From NCBI GenBank assembly GCA_942491465.1, contig CALOBA010000065.1, positions 1 through 64,000 on the forward strand: DNA of 64,000 nt. Direction: 5' to 3'. Source of the stretch: CALOBA01 sp942491465. Its GTDB lineage: Bacteria > Pseudomonadota > Gammaproteobacteria > Chromatiales > Chromatiaceae. Within the stretch, counting starts at the first letter, position 1; every line of letters starts with the position of its first letter. Both the position numbers and the translations under genes were made by a program. This document shows positions 26,056-35,259 of the stretch, piece by piece. The notes beneath the pieces are model-generated. The model was not told the DNA's origin, did no database searches, and worked only from the letters and a program-made list of their open reading frames with translations.

Positions 26056-28515
26056 CTAGCGTCCGCCGCCGCGTCCGCCGCCCGCGCCTTGCTGCACGGT
26101 GTGGCTCGCCTCGTGTCCAGCCATTCTCGGAGATCCACTGTTGCCCCCCCCGAAGGCCGGCTGGTTGCCCTGGGTGTGCGCAGCCGCTCCCATGGGGCTC
26201 GATCCAGCAGCGGAACCGGACCTGTCCGCTCCGGATGCACCGGCGCGAGCGCCACCACCACCCGAGCTGGAAGCCGCAGCCGCCTCACACTCCTTGCATA
26301 CGGCCGCACCGGAGGTTGACGCTGCACGCAGTGCAACGGCCTGCGCCCCATACTTCGATGGCTTCGGCGGCTTCTCGGCCTTCTTCGCCTTGGCGATCTT
26401 GCCGGCGCGATCGTCGTCGGCGACCTGCGCCTCCTCGGGCTCATCCGGACTGGCCGGACTGGCAGGCGCCGTGGGTGAGCAGCCTCCGCCCGGGACAGCG
26501 GCGCTGCCCGAATTGATATTGACCAGTGGCGCACCGGAGATGAAGATGGCGGTCGGGGTCAGAGAGATCGACGCGCCGCCGCACTTGAGCGTGATATTGG
26601 CACCACCCTCCAGGACCAGATTCGTTCCGGCCTTTACATGGACGCCCATGCCGCCTTGGATGCCGATGTTCATGCCACCCTTCAGATAGGCGTTCGTGCC
26701 GGCCTTTTGCGACAGATCTTTACTGGTCTGGAGGTTGATATCTCCGGTGACCTTAAGGTTCTCCTCACCGGAGATGGCCTCCTTGCGGTCCCCGCCCACC
26801 TTCAGATTCTGATCACCTTTGATCGCCTGCTTTCGGTCACCATCGACGGTCTCGTGCAGGTCACCTTCGATCTTCTCGACCTGGTCCTTCTTGACCAGCA
26901 TATGTTTGTTCTCGTCCACCTGCTCGAGCTGATCTTTCTTGACGATCAGGTGGCGCTTGTGGCCGATCCACTCCAGCGAATCGTTCTTGACGCGGACATC
27001 CTGGTTGCGCTCCGCATGGACAAAGATCTGCTCTTCGCCCTTCTTATCCTCGAGCCGAATCTCGTTGTAGCCCTCGCCGCCCTTGGACGAATTCGATTTC
27101 ACCGCGGTTCGGGTCTTGTTGTCCGGCAGCGCATAGGGCGGACGGTTGGCGCCGTGATAGACGCGACCGGTCACGATCGGGCGATCGGGATCACCTTCCA
27201 AGAAGTCGACAATGACCTCCTGACCGATGCGCGGCAGGCAGACCGAGCCCCAGCCGGCCCCGGCCCAGGCCTGACTGGTGCGAATCCAGCACGACGCCTC
27301 CTCGTTGCCCTGCCCTTCACGGTCCCAGTGGAACTGGACCTTGATGCGTCCGAACTCGTCGGTATAGATCTCTTCGCCGCTCGGGCCGACGACGATGGCC
27401 GTCTGCGCACCCTGAACGAAGGGCTTCGGCGTGCGCCGCGGCGCCCTGTAGGGGACGTCGAAGGGGATGCAGGTGAACCGGTTGGAGAAGCGGCTGCCGC
27501 CGGAACCGGCGGTCTCCTCCAGTGCCTGAGGTTGGGCGCCTTCGGTGATCAGCTCGGTGACAAGATACTTCTGATTTAGATTGTCGCGACCGAAGCCCTC
27601 GAGCTCGAAGGTGTAGCCAGGAATCAGATTGCCGCAGACGCTCTCGCCACGCCCGGTCTTGCGCGGGACACGCAACTCCTGCAGGCGGACCTCGGCGAGG
27701 GACTTGCCGACCGACGAATCTTCATAGATGCCGGGGTAGTCGTAGTATTCCAGCTTCTGATCCAGATCGCCCTGGTAGAGTCCGTCCAGGTTCTGCGTCG
27801 GCTTCTTGAAGTTGTAATCGCGCAGCAGCGCGATCCCGGGGCGGATCTCCTCCGCATAGCGAAACCGGAACACATGCTCACCGCTGACCCGGCCGGAATC
27901 GCGCTCGGCATAGGCAAGCTTGCCGCCGTCGGTCACGGCCTGATGCACCGACGAGCTGTCCGCCATGACCATGACGTGCTTTTCGCTCTCGTGCTCGAAG
28001 TAGTAGAAGATGCCCTCCTCTTCCATCAGGCGCTGGATAAAATCCAGCTCCGATTCCCGGTACTGAACGCAGTATTCGCGCTTCGGGTGATTGCGTTGCA
28101 GCACCTTGCGATACTCATCACCGCCGAGCCCCAGCTCGGAGAGGAGCTGCTCAATGATATCCGGCACGGACATGTCTTGGAATATCCGGCAGTTGTGGCG
28201 AAAGGCCAGCCGCTGGATCTTGGGCATGATCCGCAGGTAGTAGAGGGTAAATCGGGCGCCGAGTTCGCCTTGCTCGAATCGGGTCACGATGCCGTTCGCG
28301 TAGCGCATCTCGCCTTCGCGCACGAAGCCGAGCACGACGGCCTGATCGATGACCTGCGCGAAGTCGATGGAGTCGTCTTCCGACGCGATCTGCACGTCAT
28401 AGACGAAAGGCCGAGACATCTCCTCCCTGCCGGTGAATTCAAGCACGCGGATCTCGGAGTCGAGACCGCCGACGGTGACTTCAAAGCGGCTGACGTTGGC
28501 TGGGAGAGCGCTCAT
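26056..28515 (-). CDS. vgrG: VgrG spike protein with DUF2345 and an HExxH tail
   Basis: Type VI secretion spike protein (819 aa). Gp27-like and gp5-like parts cover about 1-480; RYANGIVTRFEQGE and FGRIKVQFHWDREGQ are family landmarks. The repetitive VKKDQ/GDRK segment and DUF2345 needle extend to about 690. The extension (about 690-819) is Ala/Gly/Ser-rich with Cys (CKEC) and ends in AAHTQGNQPAFGGG then MAGHEASHTVQQG, with His801, Glu802 and His805. This resembles a shortened DUF4157-type (eCIS core) zinc-binding motif. The tail may carry enzymatic or autoprocessing activity, or be a relic. Confidence 0.9.
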   Translation of the reverse strand: MSALPANVSRFEVTVGGLDSEIRVLEFTGREEMSRPFVYDVQIASEDDSIDFAQVIDQAVVLGFVREGEMRYANGIVTRFEQGELGARFTLYYLRIMPKIQRLAFRHNCRIFQDMSVPDIIEQLLSELGLGGDEYRKVLQRNHPKREYCVQYRESELDFIQRLMEEEGIFYYFEHESEKHVMVMADSSSVHQAVTDGGKLAYAERDSGRVSGEHVFRFRYAEEIRPGIALLRDYNFKKPTQNLDGLYQGDLDQKLEYYDYPGIYEDSSVGKSLAEVRLQELRVPRKTGRGESVCGNLIPGYTFELEGFGRDNLNQKYLVTELITEGAQPQALEETAGSGGSRFSNRFTCIPFDVPYRAPRRTPKPFVQGAQTAIVVGPSGEEIYTDEFGRIKVQFHWDREGQGNEEASCWIRTSQAWAGAGWGSVCLPRIGQEVIVDFLEGDPDRPIVTGRVYHGANRPPYALPDNKTRTAVKSNSSKGGEGYNEIRLEDKKGEEQIFVHAERNQDVRVKNDSLEWIGHKRHLIVKKDQLEQVDENKHMLVKKDQVEKIEGDLHETVDGDRKQAIKGDQNLKVGGDRKEAISGEENLKVTGDINLQTSKDLSQKAGTNAYLKGGMNIGIQGGMGVHVKAGTNLVLEGGANITLKCGGASISLTPTAIFISGAPLVNINSGSAAVPGGGCSPTAPASPASPDEPEEAQVADDDRAGKIAKAKKAEKPPKPSKYGAQAVALRAASTSGAAVCKECEAAAASSSGGGGARAGASGADRSGSAAGSSPMGAAAHTQGNQPAFGGGNSGSPRMAGHEASHTVQQGAGGGRGGGR

Positions 28516-28686
28516 GGCGTCGATTCCGTTGGTTCATGCCGCCGCGGGGCGGATTGCCCGCAACGCGGACGCGGGCTGCAAGTGATAGCGTCGGATTATA
28601 CGGGAATGGGGTTGCAGAAACAGTCCACCGACGCACCGGGGCGGGCCCGGTACGCCGGCGGGTGGGCCGCGCAGAGCCCGCGGGCA

Positions 28687-28704
28687 GGGAGGGGCGCCCC
28701 TCCC
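28687..28704. promoter_or_regulatory. perfect 18-bp palindrome between hcp and vgrG
   Basis: gggaggggc and gcccctccc abut without a loop, 12 bases after the hcp stop. It is not followed by T residues on the minus strand. It could slow or attenuate transcription into vgrG, or stabilise the hcp message, which is normally far more abundant than vgrG. Confidence 0.4.
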
Positions 28705-28715
28705 GCCCAAGGTCA

Positions 28716-29231
28716 TCAGACCTTCGGGGCACGCCAGTCGTCGTCGCCGGAGGTGCCTGCCACCTCATGGGTCCAGGTGATCTTGCGGTAGGTGAACTCC
28801 ACGTCTTCCATGTGCGTGAAGTGGGCCGTCTCCGGGTCCTGGGCGTTCGGGCTGTGGCCGCGGATGTCGACGATCATCGCGTCTTCGAGCGTATGCGTGA
28901 AGTAGTGCTCCTGGGTACCGGCCATCGAGGTGCGGTACCACTTGATGTTGATCTCGGACAGGCGCTCGCCGGAGGCCAGGGCGGCGTACAGCAGCGGCGA
29001 GGACTTGTCGAAGATCTTGGTGATGACCAGAGGCTGGTGCACGCGCTGGCCCGAGGGCTGGCCACTCTGCGGGTCACGCGGGATGATGATCTCGTGCTTG
29101 AACGCCTGCACGGTGACCTCGTTCTCGTGGCCCTCCTGGTAGCGGTTGCCCATGGAATCCATGGTGTTCGCGCCTTCGGTGATGTTGCCCTGAGTGACAC
29201 CTTCGATGGACATATAGGCGGGAGTAGGCAT
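28716..29231 (-). CDS. hcp: Hcp tube protein of type VI secretion
   Basis: A 171-aa Hcp-family protein that forms the stacked hexameric inner tube. It begins MPTPAYMSIEGVTQGNI and contains VTVQAFKHEIIIPRDPQSGQ and KWYRTSMAGTQEHYFTHTLEDA, all characteristic. GGAG lies seven bases before the ATG. It is the first gene of the island, with an AT-rich leader upstream. No sheath, baseplate or TssM genes are in the window, so this set depends on a main locus elsewhere. Confidence 0.95.
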   Translation of the reverse strand: MPTPAYMSIEGVTQGNITEGANTMDSMGNRYQEGHENEVTVQAFKHEIIIPRDPQSGQPSGQRVHQPLVITKIFDKSSPLLYAALASGERLSEINIKWYRTSMAGTQEHYFTHTLEDAMIVDIRGHSPNAQDPETAHFTHMEDVEFTYRKITWTHEVAGTSGDDDWRAPKV

Positions 29232-29683
29232 AACTTTGCTCCGATTTGCGTTGATGTTGCGAGCCGAGGGTTTGCGACCGACCCTTCGGCCACCCTCGCC
29301 CTTGGAGTATTCAAGTCGCGGGCCAACTCCGCCACAAAGCGCGTGAAAAATATATAACCGTATGATTTAAAAAGGTTATTCTTTATCGACCGCATGATCG
29401 TCAGACGCCATCGCCAATCTAGCCGTCCGCGGCGGTCGTCCGAAAGCCTGTGGGTGCGCCATTTTCCGCTCAGTGTTGCGAGACCAACCCGGGAATCTGC
29501 TCAACTTTCGCCACTAAGGCACTCGAGGTTCGATTGCACGGCGCCTTTACAAGGCCGAAGCCGACTTGGCCGACAGCCGTCAGATCCTCCTATTTTAATA
29601 TTTATATCAACACCTTAACAGCGCACTAGCGAGACGTTCGCGCTCGATTGGGCGTTGGCAAGATCTTGCTCAGGCGACCTGGT
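29232..29683. other. intergenic region upstream of hcp
   Basis: A 452-bp gap. It contains two AT-rich patches, 29343-29386 and 29589-29615, which stand out from the GC-rich background and fit an upstream activator or nucleoid-protein binding region for the type VI genes. No coding frame is supported. Confidence 0.45.
29310..29325 (-). promoter_or_regulatory. sigma-54-like promoter candidate for hcp
   Basis: On the minus strand the sequence reads TGGCCCGCGACTTGAA, close to the sigma-54 consensus (TGGCAC-N5-TTGCA) with the correct -24/-12 spacing but TTGAA in place of TTGCA/T. It lies about 80 bases before hcp. Hcp genes are often sigma-54 dependent. The missing -12 GC lowers confidence. Confidence 0.35.
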
Positions 29684-30484
29684 TCACGCATCGGGTGGCG
29701 ACGAGCGGTCGCTGGCCGTCGCAACCGGGCGTCCCTGCATCACATCGCCGGCGATGTGTGCAAACGCGCCCGGCAGGTAGTTGAGCGTCTCCACCCCGAG
29801 ACGCTCGCTGATCGCCATCATCAGGCGGTTGACCTCACGGTAAGGGTCGAGCCCCACCGCATCCCGTTCGCGATGGTTGGGATGTGAGGGCAGGCACCAA
29901 TCCGGCGGTGACAGGTTGTAGAACCAGCGGCAGACCAAGGGCCGAACCGGATAGATGCGACAGACGCCGTTGTCCTGATCGAGAAAAGCACAGGGACGCT
30001 GGAGCTGGTTGTAGCGCAGATGTGCGGCGAAGACGCGGGGGTCGTCACTGGGGGCCAACGCTCGGGGGTCGGCCTCCAGCGCCTCCTTCAGCAGGCGCTG
30101 AAACGCCACGGCACTCTCACCGGCCGCCGCGTAGACGCTGCCGATGTCTTCCCAGGGCCGGACCAGCCGATAGATCGCCAATATCTCCACCGGCGTCACC
30201 CCGCGGGCCAGCTCATGCCGGCAGCAGGCGTCGCAGCCCGCCTTGCAGGTCACCGCCAGCGGCTCGGCAGCGATGATGTGGGCGATGTAGCGGTCGTAGG
30301 CGTCCAAGGCCGCCGTATACTCGCTGAAGAAGGCCGCGGGCAGGCTGCGCTCCGTTGCAAAGCGCTCAAGGCCGTCCAGCGCCAGGATCAGCTCCAGTCG
30401 CGCGATCATCTCGGCCATGCAGGCCTTGGACACGTCATCGCTCTGCGAGCGCGCAACGAACTGTTTCGGGCTTTGCTGCGACAT
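29684..30484 (-). CDS. YkgJ-type cysteine-cluster protein
   Basis: A 266-aa cytoplasmic protein with the YkgJ (CxxCxxCC) pattern: TCKAGCDACCRH (about 83-94), later CAFLDQDNGVCRIYPVRPLVCRWF. These cysteines are thought to bind a metal or iron-sulfur cluster; related proteins are involved in oxidation or modification reactions but most are uncharacterised. An N-terminal helical region precedes it. AGGTG upstream supports the start. No obvious functional link with neighbours. Confidence 0.8.
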   Translation of the reverse strand: MSQQSPKQFVARSQSDDVSKACMAEMIARLELILALDGLERFATERSLPAAFFSEYTAALDAYDRYIAHIIAAEPLAVTCKAGCDACCRHELARGVTPVEILAIYRLVRPWEDIGSVYAAAGESAVAFQRLLKEALEADPRALAPSDDPRVFAAHLRYNQLQRPCAFLDQDNGVCRIYPVRPLVCRWFYNLSPPDWCLPSHPNHRERDAVGLDPYREVNRLMMAISERLGVETLNYLPGAFAHIAGDVMQGRPVATASDRSSPPDA

Positions 30485-30551
30485 CTGTTGTCACCTCTTG
30501 GCTGTGAATCGCTGCCGGTTGACCAGCGTTGCTGCACAGACCCGATCCGGC

Positions 30552-32447
30552 TCAATCGGTCGGTTCCGGCGCTGGCTGCTCGACCCGCAGAACCGCGTCG
30601 ATCTGCGCGGGGGCAAGCACTTGATGGGTCCCGTCCGGCCAATCGATCTGCAGCTCGAGCGCCGTCGGGTCATCGATCTCACCGAGGCCGAAGGTGACAA
30701 CGCGCTCGACCTGGGACAGGTAGCCGCGGCTGGGGATGACCTCGCGCCGGCGGGTCCAGCCCGGCGCACTGAGGGTCAGCCGAGCACCGATGGCGCTGCT
30801 CGCCGGCGGGCGACCGATCAGTGCCACCCGCAGCCAATGATGGCCGGTGGCCTGGTCGTTGCGCAGCAGGGCGGGCCGGCGACCGTTCTGGGTGATCAGC
30901 ACGTCGAGGTCCCCGTCGGCGTCGATGTCGGCGACGCTGATGCCGCGCCCGACCAGATCCTGTCCCATGTCGCCGGCATCGCCGACGGGAACGAACCGGC
31001 CTCGGCAGGCCTCGCCGCAGTTCCAGAACAGCGACGGCGGCTGGGCATAGTGCTGACTCTGCTGGACCTTGTGGATCTCGTGCTCCAGGTGGCCGTTGGC
31101 GAGCAGCAGGTCGAGACGCCCGTCGAGGTCGTAGTCGAAGAACAGCAGCCCGAAGGTCAGCGGGATACGCGAGGCCGTGCCCAGCCCTTCCAGCACGGCC
31201 TCGTCGACGAACGGGGCGCGACCACTGGTGGTGACATAGAGCGACGCCATCTCGTTGGCGAAGTTGCCGACGGCGATGCCGAGTTCGGCATCGTCGCGGA
31301 AACGGGCGATATCGACCCCCATGGCCGAGGTGGCCTTGCCATTGCGGTCGTAGGCGATGCCGTCGAAGATCGCCGTCTCCTCGAAGCGCCCGTCGCCCAG
31401 GTTGCGGAACAGAAAGTTGCGCACGGTGTCGTTGACCACCACCAGATCCATGCCGCCGTCGTCGTCGAGATCGAACGGGACCACGCCGAGTCCCTTGCCC
31501 ACCGGGTTGCCGGTGATGGGGTCGTTGACGCGGATGCCCGAGGCTGCGGTGACATCGGTGAAACGCCCGTTGCCGTCGTTGCGGTAGAGCTGATTCTGCG
31601 TGCCGACGAAGTTCAGCGGCGCACCGTAGGCGCGGCCCAGGCCGGTCAAGCGGAAATCGATCTCCAGATCGATCTCCCGCGACCAGCGCACGTAGTTGAC
31701 GACGAACAGATCCGGATCGGCATCGCCGTCGTAGTCGAAGAAGGCGGCGCTGGAGGACCAGGTGCTGTCGCCACCGGCGACGCCGGCGGCCTCGGTGATC
31801 TCCTCGAAGCGCCCCGCGCGGTTGCGGAACAACCGGTTGCCGTTGAGCGTGGTCAGGTAGAGGTCGTCCCAGCCGTCAGCGTCGATGTCGGCGATTGCCA
31901 CCCCCATGCCGTAGGTCGTCAGGCCCAGCCCGGCGGCCTCGGTCACGTCGTCGAAGTGCCCTGTGCCGTCATTGCGATAGAGGGCTTGACGTGCCGGCGC
32001 GGCCTCCTCCGCCCTGCCCGGCCAGTTGCGCGAATTCACCAGGAACAGGTCTTGGTCGCCGTCGCGGTCGTAGTCGAAGAAGGCGGCACCGCTGCCGATG
32101 GTCTCGGGCATCAGCCGCTCGCCATAGGCGCCGTTGACGTGGACGAAGTCGATGCCGGCCGCCGTGGTGACGTCGGTGAAGTGCACCGCTGGCGGCTGTC
32201 CGACGCCGACATCGTCCGCGGGCGCCCCGACGGGCATCGGCAGACTCGCATCCTCGACTAGGGTCTGCGCCGGCGACCGCTGCAGGAACCACCAGATGCC
32301 GGCAGTCCCCAGCGCCGCCACGGCGACGCCGACCGACGAGAGGATGAACGCACGACGGATGCGGGCCTCGCCCCGGCTCAGCCTCCGCGCGGCGCCGGCC
32401 TCGGGGGCCGATTCACGGTTGGACGTTGGTCGCTGGTCCGAAGCCAT
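30552..32447 (-). CDS. FG-GAP/VCBS repeat protein with UnbV/ASPIC domain
   Basis: A 631-aa envelope protein of the CRTAC1-like type. A single N-terminal membrane anchor (about 33-55, ending AGIWWF) precedes a predicted beta-propeller. At least six Asp-rich calcium loops are visible: DYDRDGDQD, DIDADGWDD, DYDGDADPD, DLDDDGGMD, DYDLDGRLD and DIDADGDLD. The C-terminal ASPIC/UnbV domain contains GYLSQVERVVTFGLGE and LQIDWPDGT. Such proteins bind ligands or partner proteins outside the cytoplasm; the specific role is unknown. The ATG at 32447 is chosen because it precedes the anchor; a longer upstream frame overlaps polA. It follows polA by 46 bases and may be cotranscribed. Confidence 0.85.
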   Translation of the reverse strand: MASDQRPTSNRESAPEAGAARRLSRGEARIRRAFILSSVGVAVAALGTAGIWWFLQRSPAQTLVEDASLPMPVGAPADDVGVGQPPAVHFTDVTTAAGIDFVHVNGAYGERLMPETIGSGAAFFDYDRDGDQDLFLVNSRNWPGRAEEAAPARQALYRNDGTGHFDDVTEAAGLGLTTYGMGVAIADIDADGWDDLYLTTLNGNRLFRNRAGRFEEITEAAGVAGGDSTWSSSAAFFDYDGDADPDLFVVNYVRWSREIDLEIDFRLTGLGRAYGAPLNFVGTQNQLYRNDGNGRFTDVTAASGIRVNDPITGNPVGKGLGVVPFDLDDDGGMDLVVVNDTVRNFLFRNLGDGRFEETAIFDGIAYDRNGKATSAMGVDIARFRDDAELGIAVGNFANEMASLYVTTSGRAPFVDEAVLEGLGTASRIPLTFGLLFFDYDLDGRLDLLLANGHLEHEIHKVQQSQHYAQPPSLFWNCGEACRGRFVPVGDAGDMGQDLVGRGISVADIDADGDLDVLITQNGRRPALLRNDQATGHHWLRVALIGRPPASSAIGARLTLSAPGWTRRREVIPSRGYLSQVERVVTFGLGEIDDPTALELQIDWPDGTHQVLAPAQIDAVLRVEQPAPEPTD

Positions 32448-32493
32448 GATAGGTCTGCCCTCATCTACCTGAGTAACGGCCCGCGTTGGGTAT

Positions 32494-35229
32494 TCAGTGG
32501 GCCTCATCCCAATTCTCGCCGACGCCGCAGTCGACGACCAGCGGCACGGCGAGCTCGGCGGCGCCCTGCATGAGCGCACGGATGCGCTCACCGGCCGCGT
32601 CCACGGCGCCGGCTTCCACCTCGAACACCAGCTCGTCGTGGACCTGCATGATCATGCGCACCGGCGGCTGCTCGGCCTGCAGCCAGGCGTCGACGCCGAT
32701 CATGGCCCGCTTGATGATGTCGGCGGCGCTGCCCTGCATGGGCGCATTGATGGCGGTGCGCTCGGCGGCGGCGCGGCGCTGCTGGTTGCTGTGCCCGATG
32801 TCGGTCAGATGGAGCCGGCGACCGAACAGGGTCTCGACATAGCCCTGCTCCCGGGCGCGGACACGGATGCGCTCCATGTATGCCTTGACGCCGGGATAAC
32901 GGGCGAAATACAGATCGATGTACTCTTGGGCGGTGTCGCGCGCGATGCCGAGCTGACGCGCGAGTCCGAACGCGGACATGCCGTAGATCAGCCCGAAATT
33001 GACCGCCTTGGCCGAGCGCCGCTGCTCGGCGCTGACCGCGTCGGGCGCCAGCCCCAGGATCTCGGCCGCGGTGGCGCGGTGGATGTCGGCGCCGGCCGCG
33101 AACGCCGCCAGCAGGCCCTCGTCGCCGGATAGGTGGGCCATGATCCGCAGCTCGATCTGGGAGTAGTCGGCGGCGAGCATCCGCCAGCCCGGCTCGGGGA
33201 CGAATGCGCGGCGGATACGCCGACCGGTATCGCTGCGGATCGGGATGTTCTGCAGATTCGGATCGCTGGAGGACAGCCGGCCGGTGGCCGCGACGGCCTG
33301 GTGGTAGCTGGTGTGCACCCGACCCGTGTCCGGATTGACCATCTGCGGCAGCTTGTCGGTGTAGGTGGAGCGCAGCTTCGACAGCCCGCGATGCTCCAGG
33401 ATCAGTCGCGGCAGGTCGTGATCCTCGGCGGCCAGGCGCTCGAGGACCTCCTCGGACGTGGACGGCGCGCCCTTGGGCGTGCGGCTGACCACCGGGAGGC
33501 CAAGCTCATCGAACAGGATGGCGCCGATCTGCTTCGGCGAGCCGAGGTTGAACCGCCGGCCCGCGCTCGTGTACGCCTGCTCTTCCAGGGCACTGATGCG
33601 CTGCGCCAGATCGCCGCTCTGGGCCTTGAGCTCGGCCACATCGACGCGCACCCCGGTGCGCTCCATCCGCGACAGGATCGGCACCAGCGGCATCTCGATG
33701 TCCTGGTAGAGCGCGCGCAGCGTCGGCGCCTGCTCCAGACGCGGCCATAAGCTGTGGTGCAAGGCCAGCGTCACGTCCGCATCCTCGGCGGCATAGGGCG
33801 CGGCCTGCTCCAGCGGGATCTGATCGAAGGTCAGCTGCTTGGCGCCCTTGCCGGCGATGTCCTCGAAGTGGATCGTCTTGCGGCCCAGGTATTTGCGCGC
33901 CAGCGAGTCCATGTCGTGTCGACTGGCGGTGCTGTCGAGGACGTAGCTCTGCAACATCGAGTCCTGGGCGACACCGCGCACTGCGATGCCGTGATTGGCG
34001 CAGACGCTGATGTCGTATTTCAGATTCTGCCCGAGCTTGGCTCGACCCGGATCCTCCAGCAGCGGCTTGAGCCGCGCCAGCACCGATTCGCGGTCGAGCT
34101 GCTCGGGGGCGCCCGGGTAGACATGGGCCAGCGGGACGTAGGCGGCCTCACCGGGATCGACGGCAAACGACAGGCCGACGATGCGTGCGCGCATGTAGTC
34201 GAGCCCCGTCGTCTCGGTGTCGAAGGCAAACAGCGCCGCCTGCTCCAGGCGCTGAATCCATGGCTCCAGTGCCGCTTGGGTCAGGATCGTCTCGTAGCTG
34301 CCCGGGCAAGGGGCGTCGACTTGCAGCGGGCCGTCGTCGAGACTGGCCAACAGCCGCCGCGACTCCACGCGGCGGTAGCATTCACGCAGCGTCGGCAGAT
34401 CAGGCTCGCTCGGAGTTAGGTCACGCGGGGCCGGATCGAGCGCAACGTCGCGATCGATGGTGGTCAGCCGGCGCGACAGCGGCAACTGCTCCAGGCTGGC
34501 GCGCAGATGCTCGCCGATCTTGCCCTTGACCTGATCGGCGGCGGCGATGACCCCGTCCAGGTCCCCGAACTGCTCCAACCACTTCACCGCAGTCTTCGGC
34601 CCGCACTTGGGCACGCCGGGGATGTTGTCGACGCTGTCGCCGATGAGACTCAAGTAGTCGACGATGCGCTCCGGCGGCACGCCGAACTTGGCGATAACGC
34701 CGTCACGGTCGAGCAGGCTATCGGTCATGGTGTTGACCAGCGTGACCCGTGGACCGACCAGCTGCGCCAAATCCTTGTCACCGGTGGAGATCAGCGTAAG
34801 CAGGCCGGCCTCGGCGGCCCGTGTCGCCAGGGTCCCGATGACGTCGTCGGCCTCGACCCCGGCGACCTCCAACAGCGGCAGCCCCATGGCGCGGATGGTC
34901 TGCTTCAACGGATCGAGCTGCTCGCGCAGATCGTCCGGCATCGGTGGGCGATTGGCCTTGTACTGCGGGTACAGTGCATCGCGGAAGGTCGGCCCGGCGG
35001 CGTCGAAGACCACGCCGACATAGCGCGGACGCTGCTCGTCGAGCAGCCGACGCAGCATGTTCAGCACCCCGATCAGGGCGCCGGTGGCCTCGCCGCGGGA
35101 ATTGGTCAGACGCGGCAGCGCGTGATAGGCGCGAAACAGATAGCCGGAGGCATCGACAAGGACAAGCAGCGCGTTGTCGGTGGCAGTGGATTGCGCCGCG
35201 GACGGCGCCGTGATCGGATCAATGGTCAT
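32494..35229 (-). CDS. polA: DNA polymerase I
   Basis: Replicative repair and Okazaki-fragment polymerase, 911 aa, close to the E. coli length of 928. The 5'-3' exonuclease (about 20-290) keeps its acidic residues (VDASGYLFRAYHA, VEADDVIGTLA). The 3'-5' proofreading domain appears active: Asp337 and Glu339 in FAFDTETTGLD. The polymerase domain has motif A (AADYSQIELRIMAHLS), motif B (RRSAKAVNFGLIYGMS) and motif C (MQVHDELVFEV). The start at 35229 has no strong ribosome site. A full-length proofreading enzyme is expected. Confidence 0.97.
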   Translation of the reverse strand: MTIDPITAPSAAQSTATDNALLVLVDASGYLFRAYHALPRLTNSRGEATGALIGVLNMLRRLLDEQRPRYVGVVFDAAGPTFRDALYPQYKANRPPMPDDLREQLDPLKQTIRAMGLPLLEVAGVEADDVIGTLATRAAEAGLLTLISTGDKDLAQLVGPRVTLVNTMTDSLLDRDGVIAKFGVPPERIVDYLSLIGDSVDNIPGVPKCGPKTAVKWLEQFGDLDGVIAAADQVKGKIGEHLRASLEQLPLSRRLTTIDRDVALDPAPRDLTPSEPDLPTLRECYRRVESRRLLASLDDGPLQVDAPCPGSYETILTQAALEPWIQRLEQAALFAFDTETTGLDYMRARIVGLSFAVDPGEAAYVPLAHVYPGAPEQLDRESVLARLKPLLEDPGRAKLGQNLKYDISVCANHGIAVRGVAQDSMLQSYVLDSTASRHDMDSLARKYLGRKTIHFEDIAGKGAKQLTFDQIPLEQAAPYAAEDADVTLALHHSLWPRLEQAPTLRALYQDIEMPLVPILSRMERTGVRVDVAELKAQSGDLAQRISALEEQAYTSAGRRFNLGSPKQIGAILFDELGLPVVSRTPKGAPSTSEEVLERLAAEDHDLPRLILEHRGLSKLRSTYTDKLPQMVNPDTGRVHTSYHQAVAATGRLSSSDPNLQNIPIRSDTGRRIRRAFVPEPGWRMLAADYSQIELRIMAHLSGDEGLLAAFAAGADIHRATAAEILGLAPDAVSAEQRRSAKAVNFGLIYGMSAFGLARQLGIARDTAQEYIDLYFARYPGVKAYMERIRVRAREQGYVETLFGRRLHLTDIGHSNQQRRAAAERTAINAPMQGSAADIIKRAMIGVDAWLQAEQPPVRMIMQVHDELVFEVEAGAVDAAGERIRALMQGAAELAVPLVVDCGVGENWDEAH

Positions 35230-35259
35230 GGAGGCAAAGTCGCGCAGGGACGGCTCCGA

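Noticed and set aside
23579..29231. Complete type VI secretion locus or prophage tail
   Set aside because: No sheath, baseplate, TssM/TssL or phage structural genes are present; only Hcp, VgrG, adaptor, PAAR and two unknown genes.
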